Assembly: GCA_947487765.1 (NCBI GenBank) | Contig: CANKXO010000006.1 | Coordinates: forward strand, 124,001 to 188,000 | DNA from: an uncultured Pseudomonadales bacterium | GTDB taxonomy: Bacteria; Pseudomonadota; Gammaproteobacteria; Pseudomonadales; Cellvibrionaceae | Direction of reading: 5' to 3' | DNA: 64,000 nt | Shown here: in pieces, positions 1 through 8,618 of the stretch | Layout of the letters: every line of letters begins with the position of its first letter | How positions within the stretch are numbered: position 1 is the first letter of the stretch | Program-made: the position numbers and the translations under genes | The notes under the pieces: generated by a model | The model's database searches: none | Seen by the model: the letters and a program-made list of their open reading frames with translations, nothing else | What the model was told of the DNA's origin: nothing

Positions 1-1
1 T

Positions 2-757
2 CGTTTGGAAAAGCAATTAGGTATTCGCTTATTTGCTCGTACAACTCGCCGGGTCTCATTAACTGAGGCTGGGATTGAGTATTACAAATCTTGTAAAGAC
101 GTTTTGGTTGGGTTGGAAGAGGCCAATGCCAGAGCAAGAGGTGAACATTCTGAATTGACGGGCCACATTCGTATTTCAGCAGCAGGTGATTTTGCCGAGA
201 CTGTTGTGGCTGAGATACTGGTTGAGTTTCTACAGCTTCATCCTGGGCTGACCATTGATATGGAATTTAATACGCGGGTCGTTAATATTGTCGATGAGGG
301 ATTCGATTTTGCTATTCGTTATGGACAGTTAAGAGAGTCGAATCTGGTTGCTAGAAAACTAATCGATCGGCGGCTAGTCGCTGCTGCTTCTCAGAGTTAT
401 GTCGATAAATTTGGTATGCCTGAGATGCCTGAAGACTTAAAAAAGCATAATTGTATTATTACCAATGCAAACCGATGGGTATTTGAATCGGTTGAGAATA
501 TCCATGAAATAAAGGTTCAAGGTAATTGGCGAGCTAATAGTGCCCGTGCAGCACTGGCAGCCGCTAAAGCGGGACAAGGTATTATTTATATGCCTGATAC
601 CAGTTTTGGCTCATTGCTGAGAGATGGTGACTTGGTGTCTATTTTAAATGATTACTCTCATCGAAAAATGCCCACCTGGATTGTCTACCCTGACCGCCGT
701 TTCTTAACTTATCGTGCACGTAAGGCGGTGGACTTTATGCTGAATTACCTTGCTTAA
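2..757 (+). CDS. LysR-family transcriptional regulator, 5' end cut by window
   Basis: The visible 250 residues begin inside the LysR winged-helix domain, at the recognition-helix/wing stretch ending FARTTRRVSLTEAG that normally lies near residues 30-55, so about 30-35 N-terminal residues lie before the window. The rest is a type 2 periplasmic-binding-protein effector domain of the CrgA-like clade, with RISAAGDF opening the domain and FAIRYG in its usual place. The TTG at position 5 is an internal Leu codon, not a start. The gene converges on the next LysR gene with an 18-bp gap. Family membership is certain; target genes are not visible. Confidence 0.93.
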   Translation, partial: RLEKQLGIRLFARTTRRVSLTEAGIEYYKSCKDVLVGLEEANARARGEHSELTGHIRISAAGDFAETVVAEILVEFLQLHPGLTIDMEFNTRVVNIVDEGFDFAIRYGQLRESNLVARKLIDRRLVAAASQSYVDKFGMPEMPEDLKKHNCIITNANRWVFESVENIHEIKVQGNWRANSARAALAAAKAGQGIIYMPDTSFGSLLRDGDLVSILNDYSHRKMPTWIVYPDRRFLTYRARKAVDFMLNYLA

Positions 758-774
758 AAAATACTTTTTGATTG

Positions 775-1674
775 CTAATTCATTGACTTGCAGCACTCTA
801 TAATTTGTTGGCGTAACCATTGGTGAGCCAAGTCTTTTTGATAACGCTTATGCCACGCTAGGTGTAGTGTAAAATTACCAAAATCTTGCGGTGTTTGAAC
901 GATTTTAAGTGGGTTATTTTTAGCAAAAAGCTCACAGATTCGCTTGGGTAAGGTGACGATATAGTCCGTATTTTCAATGAGCCCAAGTGCGGCATGAAAA
1001 TGTATCACGCTACAGGCAATATCCCGTTTAATCTTCTTTTCTTTGAGCATATGCCCAATCCCTGTTTTTAACTGGTGATTAGGTTTCACAATGATATGTT
1101 GAAGTGTTTCAAATTGCTTGAGAGACACCTTGTTTTTTATTGTTGGGTGTTTTTTGCAAACGACACAGGCGAGTTTGTCTGAAATGGCATCTCTTAGGAT
1201 AATATTGTCGGGCGGTGTATGGAGAACGCCAAAGGCAAAATCAGTATGGCTACTCATCATGCCTAAATCAGCAATGTCTTGCGTAAATGCAGAGATTTTT
1301 ATTTTAATAAAAGGGGCATGCCGTCTAATCCGTTCGAGCAGAGGGGGTAATATAATATATTGAAAATAATCATTAGCCGCTATGTCGAATGTTCTATGCT
1401 CTTTACTTGAGTCGAATGTTTGCTCACCTTCCACAATTCCATCAAGGTCATTAATTGCTCTTTCCAGTGTAGGGTGGATTTCTATCGCTTTGTTGGTTGG
1501 TGACATGCCGGATTTGTCGCGGATAAAGAGGGGGTCATTAAACAGTATGCGTAAGCGTGAAAGCATGGCACTCATCGCTGGCTGGCTGATGCTTATTCGT
1601 TCAGCTGCCCGAGTAACATTTTGCTCTTTATACAAAGCATCAAAAGCTCGCAAGAGGTTGAGGTCGTAGCGCAT
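775..1674 (-). CDS. LysR-family transcriptional regulator (NodD/PcpR-like)
   Basis: This is a full-length LysR regulator of 299 residues. The N-terminal helix-turn-helix (about residues 3-62, with NVTRAAERISISQPAMSAML) is typical. The start MRYDLNLLRAFDALYKEQN and the phrase FNDPLFIR are characteristic of the NodD/SyrM/PcpR/LinR branch, whose members often control catabolism of aromatic or xenobiotic compounds. The C-terminal part is the ligand-binding domain. It is transcribed divergently from the small ABM-domain gene at 1821, so that gene is the likely target. The intervening 146 bp is AT-rich and carries a GTATAGAAATTATAT element (1714-1728) that resembles a palindrome at 2272-2290. The ligand is unknown. 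Confidence 0.93.
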   Translation of the reverse strand: MRYDLNLLRAFDALYKEQNVTRAAERISISQPAMSAMLSRLRILFNDPLFIRDKSGMSPTNKAIEIHPTLERAINDLDGIVEGEQTFDSSKEHRTFDIAANDYFQYIILPPLLERIRRHAPFIKIKISAFTQDIADLGMMSSHTDFAFGVLHTPPDNIILRDAISDKLACVVCKKHPTIKNKVSLKQFETLQHIIVKPNHQLKTGIGHMLKEKKIKRDIACSVIHFHAALGLIENTDYIVTLPKRICELFAKNNPLKIVQTPQDFGNFTLHLAWHKRYQKDLAHQWLRQQIIECCKSMN

Positions 1675-1713
1675 TAATTTCCTTGCTGGTTATTCAGCTA
1701 TTATCCAAATAAT

Positions 1714-1728
1714 GTATAGAAATTATAT
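1714..1728. promoter_or_regulatory. Possible LysR operator in divergent promoter
   Basis: The sequence GTATAGAAATTATAT is an imperfect dyad in the intergenic space between the LysR gene and the ABM gene. It shares the core GTATAGAAA-Y-TATA with the perfect palindrome at 2272-2290 on the other side of the ABM gene. A role as binding site of the neighbouring LysR protein is an inference. Confidence 0.35.
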
Positions 1729-1820
1729 CTATTATTGATTTTAAGTATATAGATATATGGCTCTATAATCCCTCGGTCTTTTAAAAATATAACGTTATTA
1801 AACAGCTTGGGAGCGATTTA

Positions 1821-2108
1821 ATGGAAGCAAATGTCATTATTACATTTACCGTAAAAGAGAGTATGTTAGAAAAGTTTACAAAAATTCTGGAATCAGTAAA
1901 GCATGATTTGCCAGCGGTACAGGGCTGCAATAGTGTTCAAATATTTAATAATAAGGACAATAGAAATATTTTTACACTAGTAGAAAGTTGGGAGTCTGAA
2001 GAGTCGCACAAAAGCTATATTGAGAGGGTCGTTGAATCAGGCGCTTGGACAACAATAGCATCGCATTTAGAATGTGAGCCTGTTAGTGGTTACTATACAG
2101 GTATTTAG
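1821..2108 (+). CDS. Antibiotic biosynthesis monooxygenase (ABM)-domain protein
   Basis: A 95-residue single-domain protein fitting the dimeric alpha-beta barrel ABM/YgiN superfamily: an N-terminal beta strand (VIITFTVKE), a helix (KFTKILESVKHDL), the GCNSVQIF strand and the VESWES strand followed by a helix (HKSYIERV). Such proteins are small oxygenases, haem-degrading enzymes or quinol oxidases acting in the cytoplasm; the substrate cannot be read here. GGGAGCG, 7 bases before the ATG, is a good ribosome binding site. The gene is divergent from a NodD-type LysR regulator, which suggests inducible expression by a small molecule. No cofactor-binding motif was recognised. Confidence 0.82.
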   Translation: MEANVIITFTVKESMLEKFTKILESVKHDLPAVQGCNSVQIFNNKDNRNIFTLVESWESEESHKSYIERVVESGAWTTIASHLECEPVSGYYTGI

Positions 2109-2507
2109 TGTAGCTTATGTAAACCCCTATTAGTTAAGTATGGCGATAATGCTACAAATAGAGTTGCGTAGGCTATCCCATTCTCAAAGGGGTTAACATG
2201 AAACACCTGTCATGAGTTTTTTGAAATTTAAATGTATTTAGCTAAAAATTAAATATTGATGCTATAGCTTTAAGTATAGAAACTATACTTTCCATCAGCA
2301 TATTCAAAATAAGCTGAGTGTTTGGATCATATAGATACAGTACCAACTACGAATAGAGCACTGGATTTGTCTCTTTGGCGTAGTACACAATAAATAGGCA
2401 AAAGCACAATATCTATATACTCTTAACTCTTATATTAAAGGGCTACTTGCACATATTTTCTTTGAAATATGATATTCCTGTTAAGGGTTTTGAGTGTTAT
2501 CATGTTG
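2109..2507. other. 399-bp gene-free stretch with a palindrome
   Basis: No coding region with a plausible start and ribosome binding site was seen on either strand. The stretch is AT-rich and contains the perfect inverted repeat at 2272-2290 listed separately. No clear hairpin plus T-run terminator is visible behind the ABM gene. Confidence 0.6.
2272..2290. promoter_or_regulatory. 19-bp perfect inverted repeat, operator-like
   Basis: AAGTATAG and CTATACTT are separated by AAA. The dyad shares its core with the element at 1714-1728 upstream of the ABM gene. It may be a second site for the same LysR regulator or belong to a transcript not visible as a coding region. Confidence 0.4.
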
Positions 2508-2786
2508 TTAAAATTTCTCCATTGGCCTGTCTAATAAAAATATTTTCCCTAAAAGCAAGGCTAATAGTACTATCCCTGTAATTGCCCAAAGTTGATCATA
2601 ATCTATCACCGGTAAAATAAAAATAAAGCTTAGGAAGCCTAATAAGACTTGTGCTATAAATTGATTTTTAAACCCTATGTATGATTTCTGGCCGCAATTA
2701 GAGCATTTTGCAGGTAAGGCTTTTCCAGCAGATAGTTTTTTCCACGTCGAAATGGTCTCCCTTTTACAATGTGGACAAGGGTACAT
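2508..2786 (-). CDS. Small zinc-ribbon membrane protein
   Basis: A 92-residue protein with an N-terminal zinc ribbon (CPHC at residues 3-6 and CSNCG near 33-37) followed by two hydrophobic segments (about 49-63 and 68-86) that should cross the inner membrane. Proteins of this layout are common in gammaproteobacteria and uncharacterised. It lies downstream of, and on the same strand as, the rhomboid/TPR pair with a 103-bp gap, so it may be part of that transcription unit. No catalytic motif is visible. Confidence 0.7.
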   Translation of the reverse strand: MYPCPHCKRETISTWKKLSAGKALPAKCSNCGQKSYIGFKNQFIAQVLLGFLSFIFILPVIDYDQLWAITGIVLLALLLGKIFLLDRPMEKF

Positions 2787-2889
2787 ATTTATAGAACCTT
2801 TTATTTTTTTTGGTTGATGACTTTGGCGACGCTCTTACAGCAATCTATATAAAGCGGTTGCATTATTAATCGAGAGACTATTACTATGA

Positions 2890-4374
2890 CTAATTAAAAT
2901 CAATGCCTCCATCGTAGCTTAAGCCATCATCATTTTTCTTTGCATTATCTTTAATCGTTTCAATCACACTTTTATTATCAAGCTCTTTCGGCGGGATGCG
3001 CTTTCCGCGTTTTTTTACCATTGTTTTTTTGCGCTTGAGTTCGATAAAGCGTTTGCTTAATGCTTCAAACTGGTCGGCTTTATCGGCCATTTTGGGTATG
3101 TCGCGTAGGGCGTCTGCCATCAGTTCATAGACAACCCCAAGGCCGGCAAAGTCGGGGAATGTTTTGTTGATGCCGTTTAATAGTTTAACGGTGGTACGAG
3201 AGTCGCCACTTTGTTTACATTCTTTGGCCAGCATTAATCTATCTTCTGCTGTGTTTGGCATATATTTAGGGTGGGCTTGTAATATCCTTTTGTATGAACG
3301 AGTGATTAGGTCTTCACTATGGGATTGATTGAGGAATTTAAAATAGAAGGAAGCGTATTCTTCTATTAGCTCTTTGTCTTTGATGGCGATTACAAAGTCA
3401 AAGTACTTGTTATAAATGTTTTTATCATCAGGATATTTTTTAATGGCATCGTGAAAAAGTGAAATCGCTTCATCGTATTCACCTTCTTTGACATGAATTT
3501 CAATTTTAACTAATAGGCGATCAATATCTGAGCGGGTATGTTTTCTTTTTTTATTATCTTCTTGAGCAATAAACCCAAGCTGGCCTTGGTATTGAAATAT
3601 CATATAGCCCATAATATGGAAAGCAACAATGATGTAATAATTAAAGGCAGAAAATTGTAAAACAATATTTAAAAACGAAAGATTGTCTCCAAGAAGTTGG
3701 CTGATAACGCTGACAGAGCCCATCATCACCATCATTAATCCTAAAAGCAGCCCGTACGGTAAGCCAATTGCGGAGATAAGGTAAATGATTTTTAGTGGGT
3801 TAATGGCATCTAGAATATTTTCCGTTAAGGCAAAGTTGATTAATATTGCTGGAATGCAGCACATAACAATGCCGCCGAATAGTGTTGCCATCCCTATGCC
3901 TAGCCAAAGGTGAATGCCAATGGTTGCGCCTGAAATAATAGCGACCATTGCGATTAGTTGCAGTGCAATAATAAAGCCACCATCGTAGGCAGCGGTAATA
4001 TCAGGCGCTATAAATAAGCCTTTAGCTGTTTTTTCAAGGCAGGTAAAGCAATACTTCATAAAGGCACCAATTAACATTAGGTGCCAGATAATTGCAAAAG
4101 GTAGAAAGGAAACGACAACGGCTAAGCATGCCATACTTATGATTAAAGTGATTGTGCCGGTATTTAATGGGTAGTGAAAACTCTCTTGTAATCGACGCCA
4201 AAAAGGTTCTGCATTATAGCGTGCTCCCAGACTCTCAACCTCATTACCGCAGATAAAGCAACGCTTAGATTGCTGATTATTACCTTCATTAATACAGTGG
4301 TCACAGTTTTGAATATCGCAATGATCGCAGTTATAAGTTGCTGGCACTAAGGGGTGATATTTACAATACTCCAT
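2890..4374 (-). CDS. Zinc-finger, multi-TM, TPR-tail membrane protein
   Basis: A 494-residue protein in three parts. Residues 1-48 hold a B-box-like cluster of Cys/His pairs (CKYH, CDHC, CDHC, CFIC). Residues about 75-275 contain five or six membrane segments. Residues about 285-430 form helical repeats typical of TPR, with EGEYDEAISLFHDAI as the clearest unit, and the tail is basic. The start codon overlaps the stop of the upstream rhomboid gene in a TAATG, so the two are translationally coupled and probably act together. I do not recognise a named family. The zinc finger and TPR suggest protein-protein contacts on the cytoplasmic side, perhaps presenting substrates to the rhomboid; that is inference. 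Confidence 0.8.
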   Translation of the reverse strand: MEYCKYHPLVPATYNCDHCDIQNCDHCINEGNNQQSKRCFICGNEVESLGARYNAEPFWRRLQESFHYPLNTGTITLIISMACLAVVVSFLPFAIIWHLMLIGAFMKYCFTCLEKTAKGLFIAPDITAAYDGGFIIALQLIAMVAIISGATIGIHLWLGIGMATLFGGIVMCCIPAILINFALTENILDAINPLKIIYLISAIGLPYGLLLGLMMVMMGSVSVISQLLGDNLSFLNIVLQFSAFNYYIIVAFHIMGYMIFQYQGQLGFIAQEDNKKRKHTRSDIDRLLVKIEIHVKEGEYDEAISLFHDAIKKYPDDKNIYNKYFDFVIAIKDKELIEEYASFYFKFLNQSHSEDLITRSYKRILQAHPKYMPNTAEDRLMLAKECKQSGDSRTTVKLLNGINKTFPDFAGLGVVYELMADALRDIPKMADKADQFEALSKRFIELKRKKTMVKKRGKRIPPKELDNKSVIETIKDNAKKNDDGLSYDGGIDFN

Positions 4375-5810
4375 TACATATCCCCCGTCATTAAGCTGTT
4401 AGAGATAGACTCATATTTTTGTTTTCTTTCGAAGTTATTAATTTCGCCAAACGCGACGGATAATTTCTGGGCTAGAATACTTAATGACGAATCGTTGCAT
4501 TGTTTGTCGACAAGCTGGTCGCAAATGGTTGCGGCGGATTCAGGATTAGGTAAGGATGAAAAGTGTATGCCTATCTTTATGGTTTCATCCTGATTTAATT
4601 GATTATGTAGTTCCGGATTTTCCATCCATACTTGCTCGATTTTTTTAATTTCTTGATGCGTGGGGCGTTTCGTTTTTAAAATATCTAAAGCATAGTGTGA
4701 ATGGTTGTCGCTATCATTGATTTTGGCCAGATTATATTGCAATACCGAGAAATCGAAATTCATACCTGTTTCTTCAATGGCTCGTGATAGCGCTTTCTCT
4801 GCTGCTTCAAATTGATATTTCTCTATAAATTCATAGATGGTTGCCAGTTTTTCCTGCGCAGGGTCAATGGTTTGATCCTCTTCGATATATGTCTGGTTAA
4901 ATATTTTAGGGATAAAATGGTAGCAAGCAGCCATTAATAAGCCACCGCTAACAAATCCTCCGGCATGGGCCATAAAGGCGACGTTCGAGCCTGAACTGCC
5001 GAAAAACTGAAAAACCTCTTTACCGATATAAAACACTAATATAAATAATGCGGGTGCTTTAAAGTAACCAACAAAGATAAAGAGCCAGTAGAAAAATTCG
5101 ATCTTTTTGAGTCGGAATAAGCCAAGGTACATTGCCATAATGCCGGATATCGAGCCGGATGCTCCGACAAGTGGCATGGCTTCTTTTAGGTTAAATACTG
5201 TATGTAATAAGCCGCCAGCTACACCGCAGATTAAGTAAAATGCAAGAAAGCGCCAGCGCCCAATAGCTGCCTCCACTGCAAAGCCGCACACAATTAGAAA
5301 GAACATATTACCCAGCAAATGCATAATATCACCGTGCAAAAACTGGTAGCTTAGGAAGTGAAAGACATTAATTTGAGAGGGGGTTAAGCCAAAAGACGAT
5401 ATGCTCGTCGATTCAATTTCGTTATAAATTTGTTCTCTTTTCTCGAACCAGTCGCCGACATCGTTTGTAGCGAAGTATGTATAGGGTTCTTCTTCGAACC
5501 GTAAGTATCGATAAAAATCTAATCGAAGAATGATGTGAAAAGTAAGTTCATCGTGTTTATTTTCGTTAAATAGGTGTTCAAATTTATCGAGAGAAGCTTG
5601 TTCGTCATTGTCAGAGAGGTATTTTTTGAAAAATGGCCATTCAGTTTTTAAGAAGCCTTCATTTTGGTAGGTGTTGAAGGCTCTCTCAAACTTCTCATTG
5701 TCGCCAGACTGATAGACAAAGAAGATGAGTATATTAATGAGCACAATAGAAAACAGCACGACAGGTGCATAATTCCAGTCAAAACGCTTTTCTGTAGGGA
5801 TTATCACCAT
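4374..5810 (-). CDS. Rhomboid-family intramembrane serine protease
   Basis: 478 residues. An N-terminal membrane segment (about 14-34) precedes a charged region to about residue 140, then the rhomboid core. The motif HGDIMHLLGN (His159, His164, Asn168) and GASGS with nucleophile Ser218 are present, and the catalytic partner His282 lies in AHAGG, so the Ser-His dyad is intact. About 170 soluble residues follow. Rhomboids cleave membrane proteins within the bilayer. The large N-terminal insertion and the long C-terminal tail are unusual beside the roughly 200-280-residue bacterial GlpG-type enzymes. The gene is coupled by TAATG to the zinc-finger/TPR membrane protein downstream. The substrate is unknown. 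Confidence 0.93.
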   Translation of the reverse strand: MVIIPTEKRFDWNYAPVVLFSIVLINILIFFVYQSGDNEKFERAFNTYQNEGFLKTEWPFFKKYLSDNDEQASLDKFEHLFNENKHDELTFHIILRLDFYRYLRFEEEPYTYFATNDVGDWFEKREQIYNEIESTSISSFGLTPSQINVFHFLSYQFLHGDIMHLLGNMFFLIVCGFAVEAAIGRWRFLAFYLICGVAGGLLHTVFNLKEAMPLVGASGSISGIMAMYLGLFRLKKIEFFYWLFIFVGYFKAPALFILVFYIGKEVFQFFGSSGSNVAFMAHAGGFVSGGLLMAACYHFIPKIFNQTYIEEDQTIDPAQEKLATIYEFIEKYQFEAAEKALSRAIEETGMNFDFSVLQYNLAKINDSDNHSHYALDILKTKRPTHQEIKKIEQVWMENPELHNQLNQDETIKIGIHFSSLPNPESAATICDQLVDKQCNDSSLSILAQKLSVAFGEINNFERKQKYESISNSLMTGDM

Positions 5811-5942
5811 CAGTGACAGGTTCCTTTTTGTTGACTACTACTGCCTTGTCGCCAAAATATGCTACGAAGGCGACGAGCTAATACATTGTCTTAATCTTTG
5901 TCTGAAATTCAAGGGGTGTCAACTGGATAAGGCAATTATTTG

Positions 5943-6845
5943 CTATACAGAAAGCAATTCGCCTTTGAGCCACTCTTTGAAGACTTTTACCTTGTGCTGT
6001 TCGGCTTTTTCTTTGAGACAAACAAAATATAAAGAAATCCCGGTGGGCATTTCCCACCCAGGAAAAGGGATCGCCAAGCGTCCGGCTCGAATATCGGGGG
6101 TGGCAAGTATTCTTCTGCCCAGCAATACACCTGAGCCATCGATAGCGGCTTGTAAAGCATGGTCAGCTAGATTAAACCGAGTTCCTCTTTGGGTATCAAC
6201 ATCATAGATGCCTGCGCCTTCCAGGCAGCTTTTCCATGTAGGTGCCTGTGGGTTGAAAAGTAGGGCATCATCATGAATCAGTGTGTGATGCTTTAAATCT
6301 TCTGGTGTTTTAAGGGGGCGCTTTCCTTCGAGTAGGCTTGGATGACATAGGGGTAGTGATGTTTCATCCAATAATTTTTCGGCATAGAGTGAGCTATCTT
6401 GAATGCTGCTAAAGCGGATGGCTGCGTCAGCACTATCGTGATGTAAATCTGAAAAGCCTAAACTAGCGGAAATTCGGGCGTCAATGTCAGGGTACTTTTC
6501 GGCAAATAGGTGGAGTCGTGGGGCCAGCCATTTTACGGTAAAAGCAGGTGCTGTATTGATGGTTAGTATGCCGCTTTTCTGTTCCGCTTGGGCCTTTTCT
6601 ATTCCTCTGGCTATTTGCTCAAAACCACTCTTTATATCGGTAAAGCAGCGTTGCCCGGCAGGGGTTAGCAGAATGGAGCGATTCTCTCTAATGAACAGCT
6701 CTACCCCTAAAAACTCTTCAAGCGTCTTAATCTGATAACTAATTGCAGCAGGAGTGACAAATAGCTCTTCTGCCGCTTTTTTAAAGCTTAAATGCCTTGA
6801 AGATACTTCAAAAGCGCGTATTGCATTAAGAGGAGGAAGTCTCAT
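5943..6845 (-). CDS. LysR-family regulator, GcvA-like
   Basis: 300 residues. The opening RLPPLNAIRAFEVSSRHLSF and the following HTH (FKKAAEELFVTPAAISYQI) are hallmarks of the GcvA branch of LysR regulators, which often control amino-acid, beta-lactamase or one-carbon genes. The effector domain starts near residue 93. It is divergent from a 55-residue reading frame at 6985 that has a good ribosome binding site, the only obvious neighbour target. Its own upstream gene is the rhomboid/TPR unit on the same strand but after a 132-bp gap, so it is probably transcribed alone. Confidence 0.92.
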   Translation of the reverse strand: MRLPPLNAIRAFEVSSRHLSFKKAAEELFVTPAAISYQIKTLEEFLGVELFIRENRSILLTPAGQRCFTDIKSGFEQIARGIEKAQAEQKSGILTINTAPAFTVKWLAPRLHLFAEKYPDIDARISASLGFSDLHHDSADAAIRFSSIQDSSLYAEKLLDETSLPLCHPSLLEGKRPLKTPEDLKHHTLIHDDALLFNPQAPTWKSCLEGAGIYDVDTQRGTRFNLADHALQAAIDGSGVLLGRRILATPDIRAGRLAIPFPGWEMPTGISLYFVCLKEKAEQHKVKVFKEWLKGELLSV

Positions 6846-6984
6846 GGCATTATTTTCAGTTAAGTTTTTTTAAATTGAAAGGTCAATAATACTCGTTTGT
6901 CAGGAATAGCGAAAGTCTCGAAAATAACACCCAAGTTGATGCAACGGCAATCAACAGGTTATGAGTCTTGATTAGGAGATTATT

Positions 6985-7152
6985 ATGAAAGAGCAACGCT
7001 ACGAAACGATTAGTATTGAAGATTTGAATGCTTATATACAAAAAGGGCGTAAGGCTCGTTCTGACGCCTTTATGGTTGCTGTGAAATGGATCAAAAGACG
7101 ATTGTTCTTCAAAAGGGTGATGATAAATAGTCAGTCAGTGCAATGTAGGTGA
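6985..7152 (+). CDS. Small basic protein divergent from LysR gene
   Basis: A 55-residue reading frame starting ATG at 6985, with AGGAG six bases upstream. The product starts MKEQRYETISIEDLNAYI and has a positively charged amphipathic middle (AFMVAVKWIKRRLFFKR). Short proteins of this kind, ending or centred in an Arg/Lys-rich helix, are often found next to LysR genes and resemble DUF1127/RSP_7527-type small proteins; the match is by feel only. The strong ribosome binding site and the divergent position argue that it is real. Confidence 0.6.
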   Translation: MKEQRYETISIEDLNAYIQKGRKARSDAFMVAVKWIKRRLFFKRVMINSQSVQCR

Positions 7153-7203
7153 TAGAGGGGCTCCCCCGCTATCATTTTACTAGCGATGAGCAGCCTGATA
7201 TTT

Positions 7204-7632
7204 CTATTTGTCTATGTGAGGCTTGCCAAAAATTAACCCTAGCGCTACGCCTGTCACTAAAAACTGAATGACCTGGAATGCTGTGCCGTAGGCGATAAAT
7301 TTTTCCACAGGCTCTATTTGGAATTTAGCGGCCGTCGCAAATACCATCACGGTATATACCGTAAGCCCTATTAGCAGACTAAATTTAATTGAGGTTATGA
7401 CGGGATGGCCAGTTTTTAACTGGTAATAATAAGAGTAAATATAGGCAATAACCCAACCCTGTATTATAACCGCCAGCATACCTAATGGCATGATAGGAGA
7501 TTCGCGAGTCATCGCTCCCATTGATTGATAGACATCGTGGAAAAAAATGATATGCCAAGGATAGGCAGTGAGCATTGTCAGTATGAAAAAAGATAAGGTC
7601 GCTAAAAGTATTTTATTTTTACAATTGTTCAT
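7204..7632 (-). CDS. Four-TM membrane protein of SRPBCC operon
   Basis: 142 residues with four hydrophobic segments (about 9-30, 47-70, 83-103 and 115-134), an inner membrane protein resembling the DUF1761/DUF2177-like small membrane proteins, though the family is not certain. It is the last gene of a same-strand run with two SRPBCC proteins and an ArsR regulator, 24 bp after the preceding gene, so it probably belongs to that operon. No functional residues can be named. Confidence 0.75.
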   Translation of the reverse strand: MNNCKNKILLATLSFFILTMLTAYPWHIIFFHDVYQSMGAMTRESPIMPLGMLAVIIQGWVIAYIYSYYYQLKTGHPVITSIKFSLLIGLTVYTVMVFATAAKFQIEPVEKFIAYGTAFQVIQFLVTGVALGLIFGKPHIDK

Positions 7633-7656
7633 AGAAAACTCTATTATTATTTGTGC

Positions 7657-8091
7657 TCAAATTGAAGGGTCATTTGGGTGAGGGCTACCAGTGCCAGTTT
7701 CCAAATAGTTTTTTAAACTGACGGTAAAAAAGAACCCCCATTTAGAATTGCAGTGCATAAAAAAATCATCTGCTGATTCCCAGCCAGAGTGAGAAAAACG
7801 CATGATAGCTCCCTTCTCGGACTCCTCTATATCAAAGCGAAAATGTCCGGTATCTACCCATGGCCCTGATTCGCATTCCCAAATAACAGTTTTATTGGAT
7901 GTTAAATCTACAATTTTCATACATACTTGGTGGCTGCCGTCAGGTCCAAAATAAAATGTTGCGATATCATTTTTATTTCCTGTGGTCTTGGTTTTAGTCC
8001 ACCATGAGCTTAGGCCAGCTTGTGTCGTTAATGCTTTATATAATTTTTCGGGCTCTGTGTTTATTTCTATACGATGAAGTATGGTATTCAT
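7657..8091 (-). CDS. SRPBCC (AHSA1-like) domain protein
   Basis: 144 residues forming one START/Bet v1-like domain: the opening strand HRIEINTEPEKLYKALTT, then LSSWWTK, and the closing helix SADDFFMHCNSKWGFFFTVSL. This AHSA1-type family binds hydrophobic ligands in a helix-grip cavity and is frequently encoded beside ArsR regulators. It follows a second SRPBCC gene by 24 bp and precedes a four-TM protein. The ligand or activity cannot be assigned. Confidence 0.85.
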   Translation of the reverse strand: MNTILHRIEINTEPEKLYKALTTQAGLSSWWTKTKTTGNKNDIATFYFGPDGSHQVCMKIVDLTSNKTVIWECESGPWVDTGHFRFDIEESEKGAIMRFSHSGWESADDFFMHCNSKWGFFFTVSLKNYLETGTGSPHPNDPSI

Positions 8092-8115
8092 GATATTTTC
8101 CCTGTTGCTAATTGT

Positions 8116-8586
8116 TTAACTAAATAAGAGTTTTGCACGGCGCTCTAATTTGTTTAATGTTTCATCCCAACCCCAAGTATGCCGATCACGAATCTCTGGT
8201 GACTCAAATCGTTGATGAGTTAATTTGAGTCGAGTGCCTTTTTCAGTGGGCATAAAATCTAATCTCACTAATGTCTCTATATCTGCTCCATCGGTTGGCG
8301 GTTCCCAAATCCATGTGAAAACTAATTGGGAATATCGATTAATGGTTTTATAAACACCATTGAGTTTATTTATTTCCCCATCATTGCTATTAAATTGCAT
8401 GTGGTAGCTTCCTCCTTCAACAGCATTAACGCTCACTTCAGATATATTGATGTCATCTGTGGGGCCCATCCATTGCATCAGTTGTTCGGGTTGCAGCCAA
8501 GCTTCGAAGACTTGCTGTGGTGGATAATTAAATTCACGCTCAATGACTAATTCTACAGTCCCATCGGGTTTTAATTCTGCCGTCAT
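8116..8586 (-). CDS. SRPBCC (AHSA1-like) domain protein
   Basis: 156 residues, a complete AHSA1-type SRPBCC domain: the opening strand ELVIEREFNYPPQQVFEAWLQPEQLMQWMGP, a central ETLVRLDF strand and the C-terminal helix GWDETLNKLERRAKLL. It lies 32 bp after an ArsR-family gene. The pair ArsR plus AHSA1 is a very common arrangement in which the ArsR protein represses the operon. The two SRPBCC proteins here are distantly related to each other, so they are an old duplication or independent members. The cytoplasmic ligand is unknown. Confidence 0.9.
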   Translation of the reverse strand: MTAELKPDGTVELVIEREFNYPPQQVFEAWLQPEQLMQWMGPTDDINISEVSVNAVEGGSYHMQFNSNDGEINKLNGVYKTINRYSQLVFTWIWEPPTDGADIETLVRLDFMPTEKGTRLKLTHQRFESPEIRDRHTWGWDETLNKLERRAKLLFS

Positions 8587-8618
8587 TCTATTTTCCTTTC
8601 GTCAGTGCCAATAAAGCT

